This document shows, piece by piece, positions 17,882 through 25,666 of a stretch of DNA of 59,255 nucleotides (position 1 is the first letter of the stretch; each line of letters begins with the position of its first letter). The position numbers were made by a program, and so were the translations under genes. Below the pieces are notes generated by a model that was given only the letters and a program-made list of their open reading frames with translations, searched no databases and had not been told where the DNA came from. The stretch covers positions 1-59,255 of the forward strand of contig NZ_VOGO01000019.1 of the NCBI RefSeq assembly GCF_007923355.1. Direction: 5' to 3'. This stretch comes from Falsiphaeobacter marinintestinus (GTDB lineage Bacteria > Pseudomonadota > Alphaproteobacteria > Rhodobacterales > Rhodobacteraceae).

Positions 17882-18717
17882 TGTGATGTCCTTCTGGAAT
17901 CTTCGTCTTCTAATTCGATATCGGGGAAACTCAGGCCCGCCGCACCGCAGCGGTCCCGGTAGAGGGTGATGTCCTCGGCATAGGCCTTGGCCACCCGGGT
18001 TGCCAGCTTGTCGTCATAGAGCGCGCCGTGGGCCGGCAGGTGTCCGCCGCGCCGCATCCCGGCCAGTTCCAGACAGGGGGTGTCGGCAAAACAGCCCTGC
18101 TCCAGCAGCGCCACCTGATCGGTGCCGTGGCGGCTGAGGCCGCGGGCGTCAATGATCGGAAAAGCACGGGTCTCGATCCCGGCTGCAGCGGCGGCAAACG
18201 CTTCGACCGTGTACCAGGCGTCATAGTCATCATAGACCAGAAAATCGATCTGCGGGCGCCAGTGGATGTTCGACCGCAGCCGCCCGGGTTTCAGCATCAG
18301 CGTCACAAAATCGCGAAAGGTCAGCGTGTCGTGATCGAGCTGGTCGTTTTCAGCATGGAACAGATCCCAGTATTCGGCGCCGCGCATCAGGATCTTGTCC
18401 AGAAACACACTGGCCAGCCGGGCATGCGGGCAGCGCAGCACCGTAAAGGTGAACGCCGCCGCCGCCAGATCCCGCAGATCGGCCTGAAACGTGCCGTTGT
18501 TCTGGTGGATCCAGGTCCAGTCGTCCAGATCGCTGACACAGCCATTGGCCACAGCCAGACTCAGGCGCAGCGTGGTGCAGGCGTTCTTGGGAATAAAGCT
18601 ATAGACCGTGCCCGAGCCGTAATGCACCAGCGCATGGGACGCGGCACGCTGATGCGAAATGTTGCGCCCCAGCACAACCGGCTTTTCCGCCGCATATCTC
18701 AGCTGCCGCACGCCCAT
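17878..18717 (-). CDS. Sulfotransferase family 2-like protein embedded in the rhamnose operon, 279 aa
   Basis: A P-loop protein with VYSFIPKNACTTLRLSLAVA near residues 38-57, the loop found in sulfotransferase family 2 proteins (HIPK.AGT type), and FTVLRCPHARLASVFLDKI as the 3'-phosphate site. It starts three bases after the rmlD stop and overlaps rmlA by four bases, so it is translated with the rhamnose enzymes. The close linkage suggests it sulfates rhamnose or a rhamnose-containing glycan. That is inference: the enzyme would need a glycan or lipid-linked acceptor, and sequence alone does not show which. Confidence 0.78.
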   Translation of the reverse strand: MGVRQLRYAAEKPVVLGRNISHQRAASHALVHYGSGTVYSFIPKNACTTLRLSLAVANGCVSDLDDWTWIHQNNGTFQADLRDLAAAAFTFTVLRCPHARLASVFLDKILMRGAEYWDLFHAENDQLDHDTLTFRDFVTLMLKPGRLRSNIHWRPQIDFLVYDDYDAWYTVEAFAAAAAGIETRAFPIIDARGLSRHGTDQVALLEQGCFADTPCLELAGMRRGGHLPAHGALYDDKLATRVAKAYAEDITLYRDRCGAAGLSFPDIELEDEDSRRTSQ

Positions 18718-18720
18718 GGC

Positions 18721-19578
18721 TCAGACCTCGCCCAGATCCTTCAGGATGTCATTCAGACCCTGTTTCCAGTCCGGGCGCGGCACGCCAAAGGCGGCTTCGG
18801 TTGCCGAATTGTCCATGCGCGAATTGAACGGGCGCTTGGCCGGAGTCGGATAGGCGCTGGACGGGATGTCTTCGACCTCACAGGTGATCCCGGCCTGGGC
18901 AAAGATCTCGCGGGCGAAATCGGCCCAGCTGACATCGGGGCCGCCCGAGACGTGATAGGTGCCGGTCTTGGACGGATCTGCCACCAGTGTCGTTGCCGCC
19001 GCCAGACAGGCATCGGCCAGCGCCGCCGCCGGGGTTGGCCCACCGATCTGATCGGCAACAATGGTCAGCTTGTCGCGCTCGCGGCCCAGCTTCAGCATGG
19101 TCTTGATAAAGTTGTGCCCGTGGGATGAAACCACCCACGAGGTCCGCAGGATCGCGTGCGGCCCACCGGCCTCGCGGACGGCAATCTCGCCATTCAGCTT
19201 GGTGCGGCCATAGACGCCCAGGGGGCCGGTGGGATGGTCCACCGCAAAGGGCTGATCGCCCGAGCCATCGAACACGTAATCGGTCGACACCTGCACAAAG
19301 GGCAGCCCCCGTGCGGCGGCCGCGCGGGCCAGTGCACCCGCAGTGGTGGCGTTGATCACCTCGGCCAGATCTTCTTGTTCTTCGGCCTTGTCGACAGCCG
19401 TATAGGCCACCGCATTGATCACCGCATCCGCGTCAGTCGCATCGACAAAGGCGGTGCAGCTGTCGGGTGCAGTAAAATCTGCCTCGTCCAGCCCGCGCAC
19501 TTCCAGTTCGATATAACCGGCCCGGCGCATCAGTTCCTGGCCAAGCTGGCCAATTTCTCCGAAAACAAGAACTTTCAT
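18721..19578 (-). CDS. rmlD: dTDP-4-dehydrorhamnose reductase
   Basis: Last step of dTDP-L-rhamnose synthesis, NAD(P)H reduction of dTDP-4-keto-L-rhamnose. It has 285 residues, the usual length. MKVLVFGEIGQLGQELMRR is the dinucleotide-binding start, with Glu-Ile in place of the more common Asn-Gly. STDYVFDG lies at 98-105, and the catalytic pair is Tyr123/Lys127 in VYGRTKLNGE. GGGAG is placed 7-8 bases before the ATG. It is separated from rmlB by a 117-base spacer containing a palindrome. Confidence 0.95.
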   Translation of the reverse strand: MKVLVFGEIGQLGQELMRRAGYIELEVRGLDEADFTAPDSCTAFVDATDADAVINAVAYTAVDKAEEQEDLAEVINATTAGALARAAAARGLPFVQVSTDYVFDGSGDQPFAVDHPTGPLGVYGRTKLNGEIAVREAGGPHAILRTSWVVSSHGHNFIKTMLKLGRERDKLTIVADQIGGPTPAAALADACLAAATTLVADPSKTGTYHVSGGPDVSWADFAREIFAQAGITCEVEDIPSSAYPTPAKRPFNSRMDNSATEAAFGVPRPDWKQGLNDILKDLGEV

Positions 19579-19695
19579 CTCAAGGCTCCCTGTCGGGGCG
19601 GGGGTCCCCCCTCCCCTTCATCTCTTTTCAAATACGCCCGCCGCAGACACGATTTTTCGACGAAAAATCACCCCCACGACCGGATTACATCCCGA
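19579..19695 (-). other. Spacer with AT-rich palindrome between rmlB and rmlD
   Basis: GATTTTTCG (19651-19659) and CGAAAAATC (19661-19669) form a perfect inverted repeat around one base. On the minus strand it is followed by GGCGGGCGTATTTGAAAAG, then a G-rich stretch before the rmlD ribosome site. From memory, similar GTATTT-type extragenic sequences occur after genes in Rhodobacteraceae; I cannot check that here. It could be an mRNA-processing site that sets rmlCB against rmlD-A levels. Confidence 0.5.
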
Positions 19696-20748
19696 TTACG
19701 CCTTGGTTCCCAATCGTTGACCAACGCCGTGACGCTCCTGCAGGGGGCGCCACCAGGCTTCGTTATCCAGATACCATTGCACGGTCTTGGTCAGGCCTTC
19801 CTCGACCGTGACCGAAGGCCGCCAGCCCAGTTCCTCGCGGATGCGGGTGGGGTCGATGGCATAACGCGCATCATGCCCGGGGCGGTCGGTGACAAAGGTG
19901 ATCTGCTCGGCGTAGGCCTTGCCATCGGCCCGCGGGCTCAGCTCGTCCAGAATGCCGCACAGCGTCTTGACCAGTTCCAGATTGGTGCGCTCGTTCTCGC
20001 CACCGATATTATAGGACCGGCCCAGTTCACCCTTTTGCACCACCACCAGCAGCGCATCGGCGTGATCCTCGACATAGAGCCAATCGCGGATGTTGGATCC
20101 GTCGCCATAGATCGGCAGCTCTTTGCCCGCCAAAGCGTTCAGGATGATCACCGGGATCAGCTTTTCGGGGAAATGGAAGGGGCCGTAATTGTTCGAACAA
20201 TTGGTCAGCACCACCGGCAGGCCATAGGTCTCGGCCCAGGCCCGCACCAGATGGTCACTGCTGGCCTTGGACGCCGAATAGGGCGAACGCGGATCATAAG
20301 GCGTGTCTTCGGTGAACAGCACGTCCGGATCATTGGGCAGTGAGCCGAACACCTCATCGGTCGAGATATGGTGAAACCGGAAGCCCTCGGGCTTGCCCTG
20401 CGCCATCCAATAGCTGCGCGCCGCTTCCAGCATGTTGTAGGTGCCGGTGATATTGGTCTCGATGAAATCGCCGGGGCCATCGATTGACCGATCAACATGG
20501 GATTCCGCGGCCAGATGCATCACCATATCGGGCTTATGCGTGGCAAAGGCCGCGTCCAGCGCGGCCCGATCCCGGATGTCGGCCTGCACGAAGGCATAGT
20601 TCGGGCTGTTGGATACGCCCGCCACGTTTTCCAGGCAGGCCGCATAGGTCAGCGCATCCAGGTTCACCACCTGATGGCCATCGCGGATCGCCTGACGCAC
20701 CACGGCCGAGCCGATGAATCCGGCGCCGCCGGTTACGAGAAGTTTCAT
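19696..20748 (-). CDS. rmlB: dTDP-glucose 4,6-dehydratase
   Basis: Second step of the rhamnose pathway: dTDP-glucose to dTDP-4-keto-6-deoxyglucose, with bound NAD. An extended SDR of 350 residues. [19 protein letters not shown] binds NAD, the active site is Thr130-Asp131-Glu132 in [10 protein letters not shown], and Tyr157/Lys161 sit in [10 protein letters not shown]. The start at MKLLV has AAGGA 8 bases upstream, four bases after the rmlC stop; a longer open frame to 20808 overlaps rmlC and is not the start. Confidence 0.97.
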   Translation of the reverse strand: MKLLVTGGAGFIGSAVVRQAIRDGHQVVNLDALTYAACLENVAGVSNSPNYAFVQADIRDRAALDAAFATHKPDMVMHLAAESHVDRSIDGPGDFIETNITGTYNMLEAARSYWMAQGKPEGFRFHHISTDEVFGSLPNDPDVLFTEDTPYDPRSPYSASKASSDHLVRAWAETYGLPVVLTNCSNNYGPFHFPEKLIPVIILNALAGKELPIYGDGSNIRDWLYVEDHADALLVVVQKGELGRSYNIGGENERTNLELVKTLCGILDELSPRADGKAYAEQITFVTDRPGHDARYAIDPTRIREELGWRPSVTVEEGLTKTVQWYLDNEAWWRPLQERHGVGQRLGTKA

Positions 20749-20752
20749 TGTC

Positions 20753-21313
20753 TTATCCTTCCCAGCTGAACGGGCTGTCGAAATCGGCCAGCAGCGGTGC
20801 GACCGCATCCTTGGCCGACAGAACCGCGTCCCCGCTCAGACCCCAATCGATGCCGATACCCGGATCATCAAAGCGCACGGCGCCATCGCATTCGGGCGAA
20901 TAGTAATCGGTGCATTTATAGATGATCTCGGTGTTGGGCGCGCGGGTCGAAAACCCGTGCAGGAACCCTTTGGGCACCAGCAGCTGTTTGCCGTTTGTTG
21001 CCGTCAGTTCGATCCCGAACCACTCACCATAGGTAGGTGACCCTTTGCGCACATCGACAGCAACGTCGAACAGCGCGCCCTGGCCACAGCGCACCAGCTT
21101 GTCCTGGGCGTGGGGCGGTGACTGGAAATGCAGGCCGCGCACGGTATTCACCGCCGCCGAAACCGAATGGTTGTCCTGCACGAACTCCAGGTCGATTCCG
21201 TGATCGGCCAACAGCTTGCGATTCCAGCTTTCGCTGAAAAAGCCGCGGTCATCGCCAAATCTCTTGGGGGTCAGGATCTTTACACCGGGAAGGGACGTTT
21301 CTTCGATCTGCAT
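20753..21313 (-). CDS. rmlC: dTDP-4-dehydrorhamnose 3,5-epimerase
   Basis: Third step of the rhamnose pathway, double epimerisation of the 4-keto sugar. A 186-residue cupin of normal size. His62 in VRGLHFQ and Lys72 in QDKLVRC fit the conserved active-site positions, and [11 protein letters not shown] and [10 protein letters not shown] are family motifs. It is the first gene of the minus-strand order rmlC-rmlB-rmlD-sulfotransferase-rmlA, so the operon promoter should lie in 21314-21494. There TATCCAAAT occurs twice, at 21315-21323 and 21341-21349. Confidence 0.97.
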   Translation of the reverse strand: MQIEETSLPGVKILTPKRFGDDRGFFSESWNRKLLADHGIDLEFVQDNHSVSAAVNTVRGLHFQSPPHAQDKLVRCGQGALFDVAVDVRKGSPTYGEWFGIELTATNGKQLLVPKGFLHGFSTRAPNTEIIYKCTDYYSPECDGAVRFDDPGIGIDWGLSGDAVLSAKDAVAPLLADFDSPFSWEG

Positions 21314-21494
21314 CTATCCAAATACTCTAAGTTCAAACCATATCCAAATGATCCAATAACAAGCACTTGAAGTGCTGTCACTGCATCACGATGCGACATA
21401 CAGTTCAAACACAACAAACAGGAGATAAAATGCCGATGTTGGCAAATTATGCGCCAAACCTGTGCCAAACCGGTCGCGTGTATCGCCGATCCGC
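21314..21494. promoter_or_regulatory. Probable rml operon promoter region between repA and rmlC
   Basis: A 181-base gap after the repA stop and before rmlC, both on the minus strand. It holds two copies of TATCCAAAT, 26 bases apart (21315-21323, 21341-21349), and a short palindrome AGCACT-TGA-AGTGCT (21362-21376). On the plus strand there is also a strong ribosome site (AGGAGA, 21420-21425) before a 40-codon frame (21430-21552) that runs antisense into repA. Promoter hexamers are not clear enough to assign. Confidence 0.45.
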
Positions 21495-22517
21495 TCAGCC
21501 GGTTTCAGCCCGCTTACGCAGCCAGCCCAAAAAGGCAGCATCCGGTTTATAAAGCCGGGGCGCGCCGCTGCGCTGCCAGACCGCGTGCCATTCGGCCTCC
21601 AGCCCATAAACGTCCCACCCCGGCAGGATCGCGCGCGCGGCATCATAGGTATCGGGTTTCAGCATCGGCAGCCCCTGCGGCGGGGTTTCGACAACCCGGC
21701 TGCGCGAGGTGAAGCGAATCAAATCCCCCGGCTCTTCGCTCATCTCGTAATCGGGCAGATGATCGGCCGCGATCATGTCGCGGATCATCTTGCGGAACAC
21801 CCGCCGCGGCGAGGCCGAGCCGGATTTCTTCAGCAGCGTATCGACCGAGATCCGCCAGCTGTCCTGTTTGCCGCAATGTTTGCGCGCCAGTTCATAGATC
21901 CGCCGCTCCAGCGGTTTCCTGAGCCGAAAGTAATCCCGGCTCAGCGTCAGCACAGATTTGCTCAGCACCGCGCGATACAGCCAGTCCGACAAAGTCACCG
22001 ACACGCTGACCATGCGCCCGCCGCGGGTCTTGCGCACGATCTCCCAGGATTCGATCAGCCCAAAGCCGCTGGTCGTCTCGGTCTCGCCGGTGACAATATT
22101 GGTGGTGATCCGGGTCCCGGCCAGTCGCTCGAACGCCTCGCGCAATCGTCGGTACGCATCGCCACTGGTTTCGCGGTTGGTCGCCAGCAACAGATCATGC
22201 GCCTTCAGATGCAGTGTGCGGCTGACCTGCCGCCCCATGTTGATCGCCGCCATCAGCTGACTAATACAAAAGATCAGAATGTCCTTGTCGTGGATCGTCG
22301 CCAGCCCCTTGACCGACGGCGTCACCGTGATCGCAACCCCATTGTGATCATAGCTCAGGATCCGGCGATCCGGACGGGTGGCAAGCGAGAACAGCGGATG
22401 CTCCATGCTGGCCATGTCATCTTTTGGAATCGCGTCAAAAACATCGCAGAGAAAAAAATCGCCCTGCCGTGTTCGGTCGGGAAGAAGCCCCCCCGCCCCG
22501 GTACCTACCCCTGTCAT
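21495..22517 (-). CDS. repA: Plasmid replication initiator protein RepA (RPA family)
   Basis: A 340-residue initiator of the RPA family (PF10134) found on alphaproteobacterial plasmids. Characteristic segments are FFLCDVFDAIPKDDMASMEH, LFSLATRPDRRILSYDH, and ELARKHCGKQDSWRISVDTL in the winged-helix region. It should bind the iterons at 22632-22691 and open the origin. It is divergent from parA with the origin between, the layout of RepA-type roseobacter replicons. GAGGC lies just before the ATG. Its own promoter must lie in 22518-22600, where a long inverted repeat may allow autoregulation. Confidence 0.92.
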   Translation of the reverse strand: MTGVGTGAGGLLPDRTRQGDFFLCDVFDAIPKDDMASMEHPLFSLATRPDRRILSYDHNGVAITVTPSVKGLATIHDKDILIFCISQLMAAINMGRQVSRTLHLKAHDLLLATNRETSGDAYRRLREAFERLAGTRITTNIVTGETETTSGFGLIESWEIVRKTRGGRMVSVSVTLSDWLYRAVLSKSVLTLSRDYFRLRKPLERRIYELARKHCGKQDSWRISVDTLLKKSGSASPRRVFRKMIRDMIAADHLPDYEMSEEPGDLIRFTSRSRVVETPPQGLPMLKPDTYDAARAILPGWDVYGLEAEWHAVWQRSGAPRLYKPDAAFLGWLRKRAETG

Positions 22518-22601
22518 TGCCTCACGTCCTGCTCGTGCCCTGGTCGGTCCTCGGTGGGTGTCCGACTCATTATCGTGGTTTTAGTGACACCCACCCTAGA
22601 G

Positions 22602-22610
22602 TTATCCACA
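22602..22610 (+). promoter_or_regulatory. DnaA box in the origin
   Basis: TTATCCACA, an exact match to the consensus TTATNCACA. It stands 22 bases before the first iteron, as in many iteron plasmids that recruit host DnaA. Confidence 0.8.
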
Positions 22611-22631
22611 GCCTGTCGCAACGCTGATCCA

Positions 22632-22691
22632 TCGGGGGTTCGGAGTCACATCATCGGGGGATCAGAGTCGGTCTTTCGGGGGATCAGAGTC
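22632..22691 (+). repeat. Three iterons with exact 22-bp period
   Basis: TCGGGGGTTCGGAGTC at 22632-22647, then TCGGGGGATCAGAGTC at 22654-22669 and again at 22676-22691. Starts are exactly 22 bases apart, two helical turns, so RepA monomers would bind on one face of the DNA. A related sequence, TCGGTGGGTGTCCGACTC at 22551-22568, may be a degenerate fourth site near repA. Confidence 0.88.
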
Positions 22692-22942
22692 ACCCTGCTC
22701 TGGAATACTTCCAAAATCTCCTTGTTATTCAAAGGCTTCCAAAACCCAAAGATCTTCCTTAACTAAAACATAACTCATATATAACAGATAAAAAAATCGA
22801 CACCGCTACAGATGATGAGGCACAGCATCCCCCTCACCTGTCGGATTTGCTTAGAAAAAATCGCTTTTGTGCGCGTTATGCTTCCATGTCACACGTTTCG
22901 TGCTATCATGCGAAAAACACGGCACATCGAGCTATTTCCTTC

Positions 22943-24340
22943 ATGGCAAAAGACAACGCTGGCAATCCCCTGCCCCCGTATTTCAATATCGATCCGGATC
23001 AGGCTCTTGCCGATCTGGATACACCGACAACGACGGGCGGCTTTGCTGCCATCGCCGAAGCCTGCGCCCGGGGCCGGTCTGATCTGGCCAGCCGCGGTCT
23101 GGACGATGCCGGACGCAAATCCCTGCGCCTGTTTTCAACCTGGGAAATCACCCGTTATCTGATCCCCGTTGCCCCTGCCCATTTCCGGCGCGTGCTGAAA
23201 CAGAACCCGGATCTGCCCCAGGGTACAAGCGAAACAGACGGCGGCGCAAAATGGTTCACTCTGGACGAGGTGCTGCGCCTGCGCGCCTTTTTCGGAGCAC
23301 AAGGGTCCAAGGCCAAGAATTACCTGCCTTACCGGCCCGAAGGTCTGCCGGCAAAACTTGTCGCCGTGGCCAACTTCAAGGGCGGCGTGGGCAAGACCTC
23401 GACAGCGGCGCACCTGGCCATGTCGGCGGCCCTTGATGGTTATCGCGTTCTGGTGATCGATCTCGACAGTCAGGGCTCGATGACCTCGATCTTTGGCGGC
23501 AAGGTGGACGATGAATGGGGCACCGCGTTCCCGTTGCTGGCGCGCCATTACGGCGAACATCTGCGGGCCGACAACCAGCGCCGGCTGGACCGGGGCGAAG
23601 CGCCTCAGCCATTGGACGAATCCTTGACCGCCGCGCTCGACATGTCCGCCCGGGACGTCATCCAATCCACCCACTGGCCCAATATCGATCTGATCGGGGC
23701 GCAGCTGAACCTCTACTGGGCCGAATTCCAGATCCCGGTCTGGCGCATGGCGGCCCGCACCTGGAAGCTGTGGGATGCGCTGACCGACCGGCTTGAGGCC
23801 GACGGGGTGCTGAACGACTATGACCTTGTCTTCATCGATACCCCCCCTGCCCTTGGCTATCTCACCATCAACGGGCTGGCGGCGGCTGACATCCTACTGG
23901 TGCCGTTCGGCGCCTCTTTCCTTGAATTTGACAGCACGGGCCGGTTCTTTGACATGCTGCATTCGACTTTCGCCAGCATCGAAGAGGGGGAAAACATGGC
24001 CGCCCGCGCCCTGGGCCGTCCGGGCATGGCGTTCGAATGGGATGCGGTGCGCGCCGTGATCACCCGCTATGACGGCGCCCAGCAGGGCGAACTGGCGGCT
24101 TTGGTGCAGGCCTATCTGGGCCAGACCCTGTCGCCGCACCGTCAGGATTTCACCGCGCTGATCGGTCAGGCGGGCGAACAGGTCAGCGGGATCTACGAAG
24201 CCGATTACCGCGATTTCAACCGCGAGACCTATGCCCGCGGGCGCGAAACCTTTGACGAAACCTATGCTGCCTTCAAACGCCTGCTCTTGGGGATCTGGCG
24301 CCGGGAAGAGCGCGAAGCCAAGGGCGAACTGGCGGTTTAG
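22943..24340 (+). CDS. parA: ParA-family partition ATPase
   Basis: Partition ATPase that moves plasmid copies along the nucleoid with ParB-parS. It has 465 residues. An N-terminal region of about 130 residues, likely with a DNA-binding helix-turn-helix (KWFTLDEVLRLRAFFGAQ), precedes the ATPase. The deviant Walker A box KGGVGKT is at residues 146-152, followed by RVLVIDLDSQGSMTSIFG (Walker A' region) and DLVFIDTPPALGYLTI (Walker B). ATG 22943 starts MAKDNAG; the upstream in-frame start at 22847 would run through origin DNA. The N-terminal extension is the kind that represses the par operon. parB follows 46 bases later. Confidence 0.93.
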   Translation: MAKDNAGNPLPPYFNIDPDQALADLDTPTTTGGFAAIAEACARGRSDLASRGLDDAGRKSLRLFSTWEITRYLIPVAPAHFRRVLKQNPDLPQGTSETDGGAKWFTLDEVLRLRAFFGAQGSKAKNYLPYRPEGLPAKLVAVANFKGGVGKTSTAAHLAMSAALDGYRVLVIDLDSQGSMTSIFGGKVDDEWGTAFPLLARHYGEHLRADNQRRLDRGEAPQPLDESLTAALDMSARDVIQSTHWPNIDLIGAQLNLYWAEFQIPVWRMAARTWKLWDALTDRLEADGVLNDYDLVFIDTPPALGYLTINGLAAADILLVPFGASFLEFDSTGRFFDMLHSTFASIEEGENMAARALGRPGMAFEWDAVRAVITRYDGAQQGELAALVQAYLGQTLSPHRQDFTALIGQAGEQVSGIYEADYRDFNRETYARGRETFDETYAAFKRLLLGIWRREEREAKGELAV

Positions 24341-24386
24341 AGACTGATATTGCGCCGGACCGCGCGGCGCAGAGGAGAGTGAGCAG

Positions 24387-25460
24387 ATGGCTAAACGCAA
24401 ACGACTGACCCCGGCACAGGGCGAATATCTGAGCGGCCCCGATGCGGGTCAACGCGCCCCGGAAACCAAATCCATGCCGATGACGTCGGCTCCGATTGCT
24501 CAGGTGGCAGGCGAGGCCTCGGCCCGGGCCGCCCTCGAAGATCTGGCCGACGTAGTGAAAGCGGCCCGCGCATCGGGGCGGATGATCGAAGAGATCCCGC
24601 TGGATCAGATTGATGAGAATTATCTGGTCCGGGACCGTCTGGTGCAGGACGAAGACGAAATGACGGCGCTGATGGATTCCTTGCGCGCCCGTGGTCAGCA
24701 GATGCCGATCGAGGTCGTGCGCCTGCCCGATCCGGTCGACGGGCGGGCCTATGGCCTGATCTCGGGCTGGCGGCGTCTGACGGCTCTGAAACGTCTCTAT
24801 TCCGCAGGGTCAGAGCCTAATTTCGGCTCCGTTCGCGCCTTGGTCATCGCCCCCGACACCGCGCAGGATGCCTATGTCGCGATGGTCGAGGAAAACGAGA
24901 TCCGCGTAAATCTCAGCCATTATGAACGCGCCCGGATCGCGGTGCGGGCGATGCGCCAAGGGGTCTATGACACCCAGCGCGCCGCCTTGCAGGGGCTTTA
25001 TGCCTCCACCACGCGGTCCAAACGCTCCAAGATTGGCAGCTTCATCGCGCTGGTCGAGTCGCTGGATGACACGCTGCGCCATCCCACGGCGATCTCGGAA
25101 AAGCTCGGGCTGGATCTGGTGCGCGAACTGGTGCGCGACCCCGGTCTTGCAGACCGGTTGAAAGCCCGGCTGGCCAAAATCCCGCGCGACACGCCGGGGC
25201 CTGAATTGCAGGTGCTGAGAGAGGCCGTGCAAGAGACGCAAACCCCCGTTCCCGTGCCAGGTGCCGATGTCGCCGCCCCTGCCCCGCCGACCAAGACGGA
25301 TGCCTCAAAAGCTCCGTCCGATCGGGCCAGTCGCGTGACCCGCCAGATTGCCGACGGTCTGCGGATGAGCAGCGGCTCTGGCAAGGTGGAACTGACCGGG
25401 GATGCGGTTGATGAGGCCTTGATCGAGGCGCTGGAGCAGTGGTTGCGAGGTCGCCTCTGA
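24387..25460 (+). CDS. parB: ParB-family partition protein
   Basis: Centromere-binding CTPase partner of ParA, 357 residues. The ParB nuclease-like domain covers about residues 65-185 with QIDENYLVRDRL, GQQMPIEVVRL, LISGWRRLTALKRLY (in place of the usual GERR box) and VEENEIRVNLSHYERARI. A helix-turn-helix and a Pro-rich linker follow. AGGAGAGTGAGCAG precedes the ATG. A 22-bp perfect palindrome 20 bases after its stop is the likely binding site. Confidence 0.93.
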   Translation: MAKRKRLTPAQGEYLSGPDAGQRAPETKSMPMTSAPIAQVAGEASARAALEDLADVVKAARASGRMIEEIPLDQIDENYLVRDRLVQDEDEMTALMDSLRARGQQMPIEVVRLPDPVDGRAYGLISGWRRLTALKRLYSAGSEPNFGSVRALVIAPDTAQDAYVAMVEENEIRVNLSHYERARIAVRAMRQGVYDTQRAALQGLYASTTRSKRSKIGSFIALVESLDDTLRHPTAISEKLGLDLVRELVRDPGLADRLKARLAKIPRDTPGPELQVLREAVQETQTPVPVPGADVAAPAPPTKTDASKAPSDRASRVTRQIADGLRMSSGSGKVELTGDAVDEALIEALEQWLRGRL

Positions 25461-25481
25461 TAGGTCATAGAGTGTGACCTA
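25461..25481 (+). other. Inverted repeat directly after parB
   Basis: TAGGTCA (25461-25467) and TGACCTA (25475-25481) with a 7-base loop, starting at the base after the parB stop codon. No T-run follows, so it may be a protein-binding site, or part of the centromere, more than a terminator. Confidence 0.45.
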
Positions 25482-25502
25482 ATGTTTCGCACGCGAAACA
25501 TT
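25481..25502. other. parS-like centromere palindrome
   Basis: AATGTTTCGC (25481-25490) and GCGAAACATT (25493-25502) form a perfect 10-bp inverted repeat around AC. The core TGTTTCG...CGAAACA resembles the widespread parS consensus TGTTTCACGTGAAACA, widened by two bases at the centre. Position beside parB supports a centromere role. Only one full copy is seen. Confidence 0.72.
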
Positions 25503-25529
25503 TCTCCCCTGCACTGTGCTTCCGAAATG

Positions 25530-25574
25530 TTTTGTACAAAACCGCATAAAAGGTGAATTTAATCCGTACAAAAC
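25530..25574. promoter_or_regulatory. TTTTGTACAAAA palindrome plus repeated half-site
   Basis: TTTTGTACAAAA (25530-25541) is a perfect 12-bp palindrome. Its half GTACAAAAC recurs at 25566-25574, 32 bases from the first (25534-25542). These lie between parS and the RTX gene and look like an operator pair; which gene they control is unknown. Confidence 0.4.
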
Positions 25575-25666
25575 GTCCAATTTCCGCCACAGAACCTTTC
25601 ATCCGCGTTAACACCCCTCCCCGATCCTGACCCTGCCGTGGGGGCGGTGGGAAAAGGATGCGGGGC

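Larger units (their letters stand above)
22518..22942. other. Plasmid origin of replication (oriV)
   Basis: The repA-parA intergenic region has the elements of an iteron origin in order: an inverted repeat GGTGGGTGTC (22553-22562) / GACACCCACC (22586-22595), a perfect DnaA box TTATCCACA (22602-22610), three 16-bp iterons (22632-22691), and an AT-rich stretch at about 22719-22800 suited to duplex opening. No gene is visible. Nearest to parA, GTTTCG (22895-22900) and CGAAAA (22911-22916) form half-sites like those in the parS palindrome and may be a parA operator. Confidence 0.82.

Noticed and set aside
21462-22766. Plus-strand open frame of 434 codons opposite repA
   Set aside because: Arg/Gln/His-rich shadow frame; the minus strand has a clear RPA initiator with good motifs and a ribosome site, and this frame runs through the origin.
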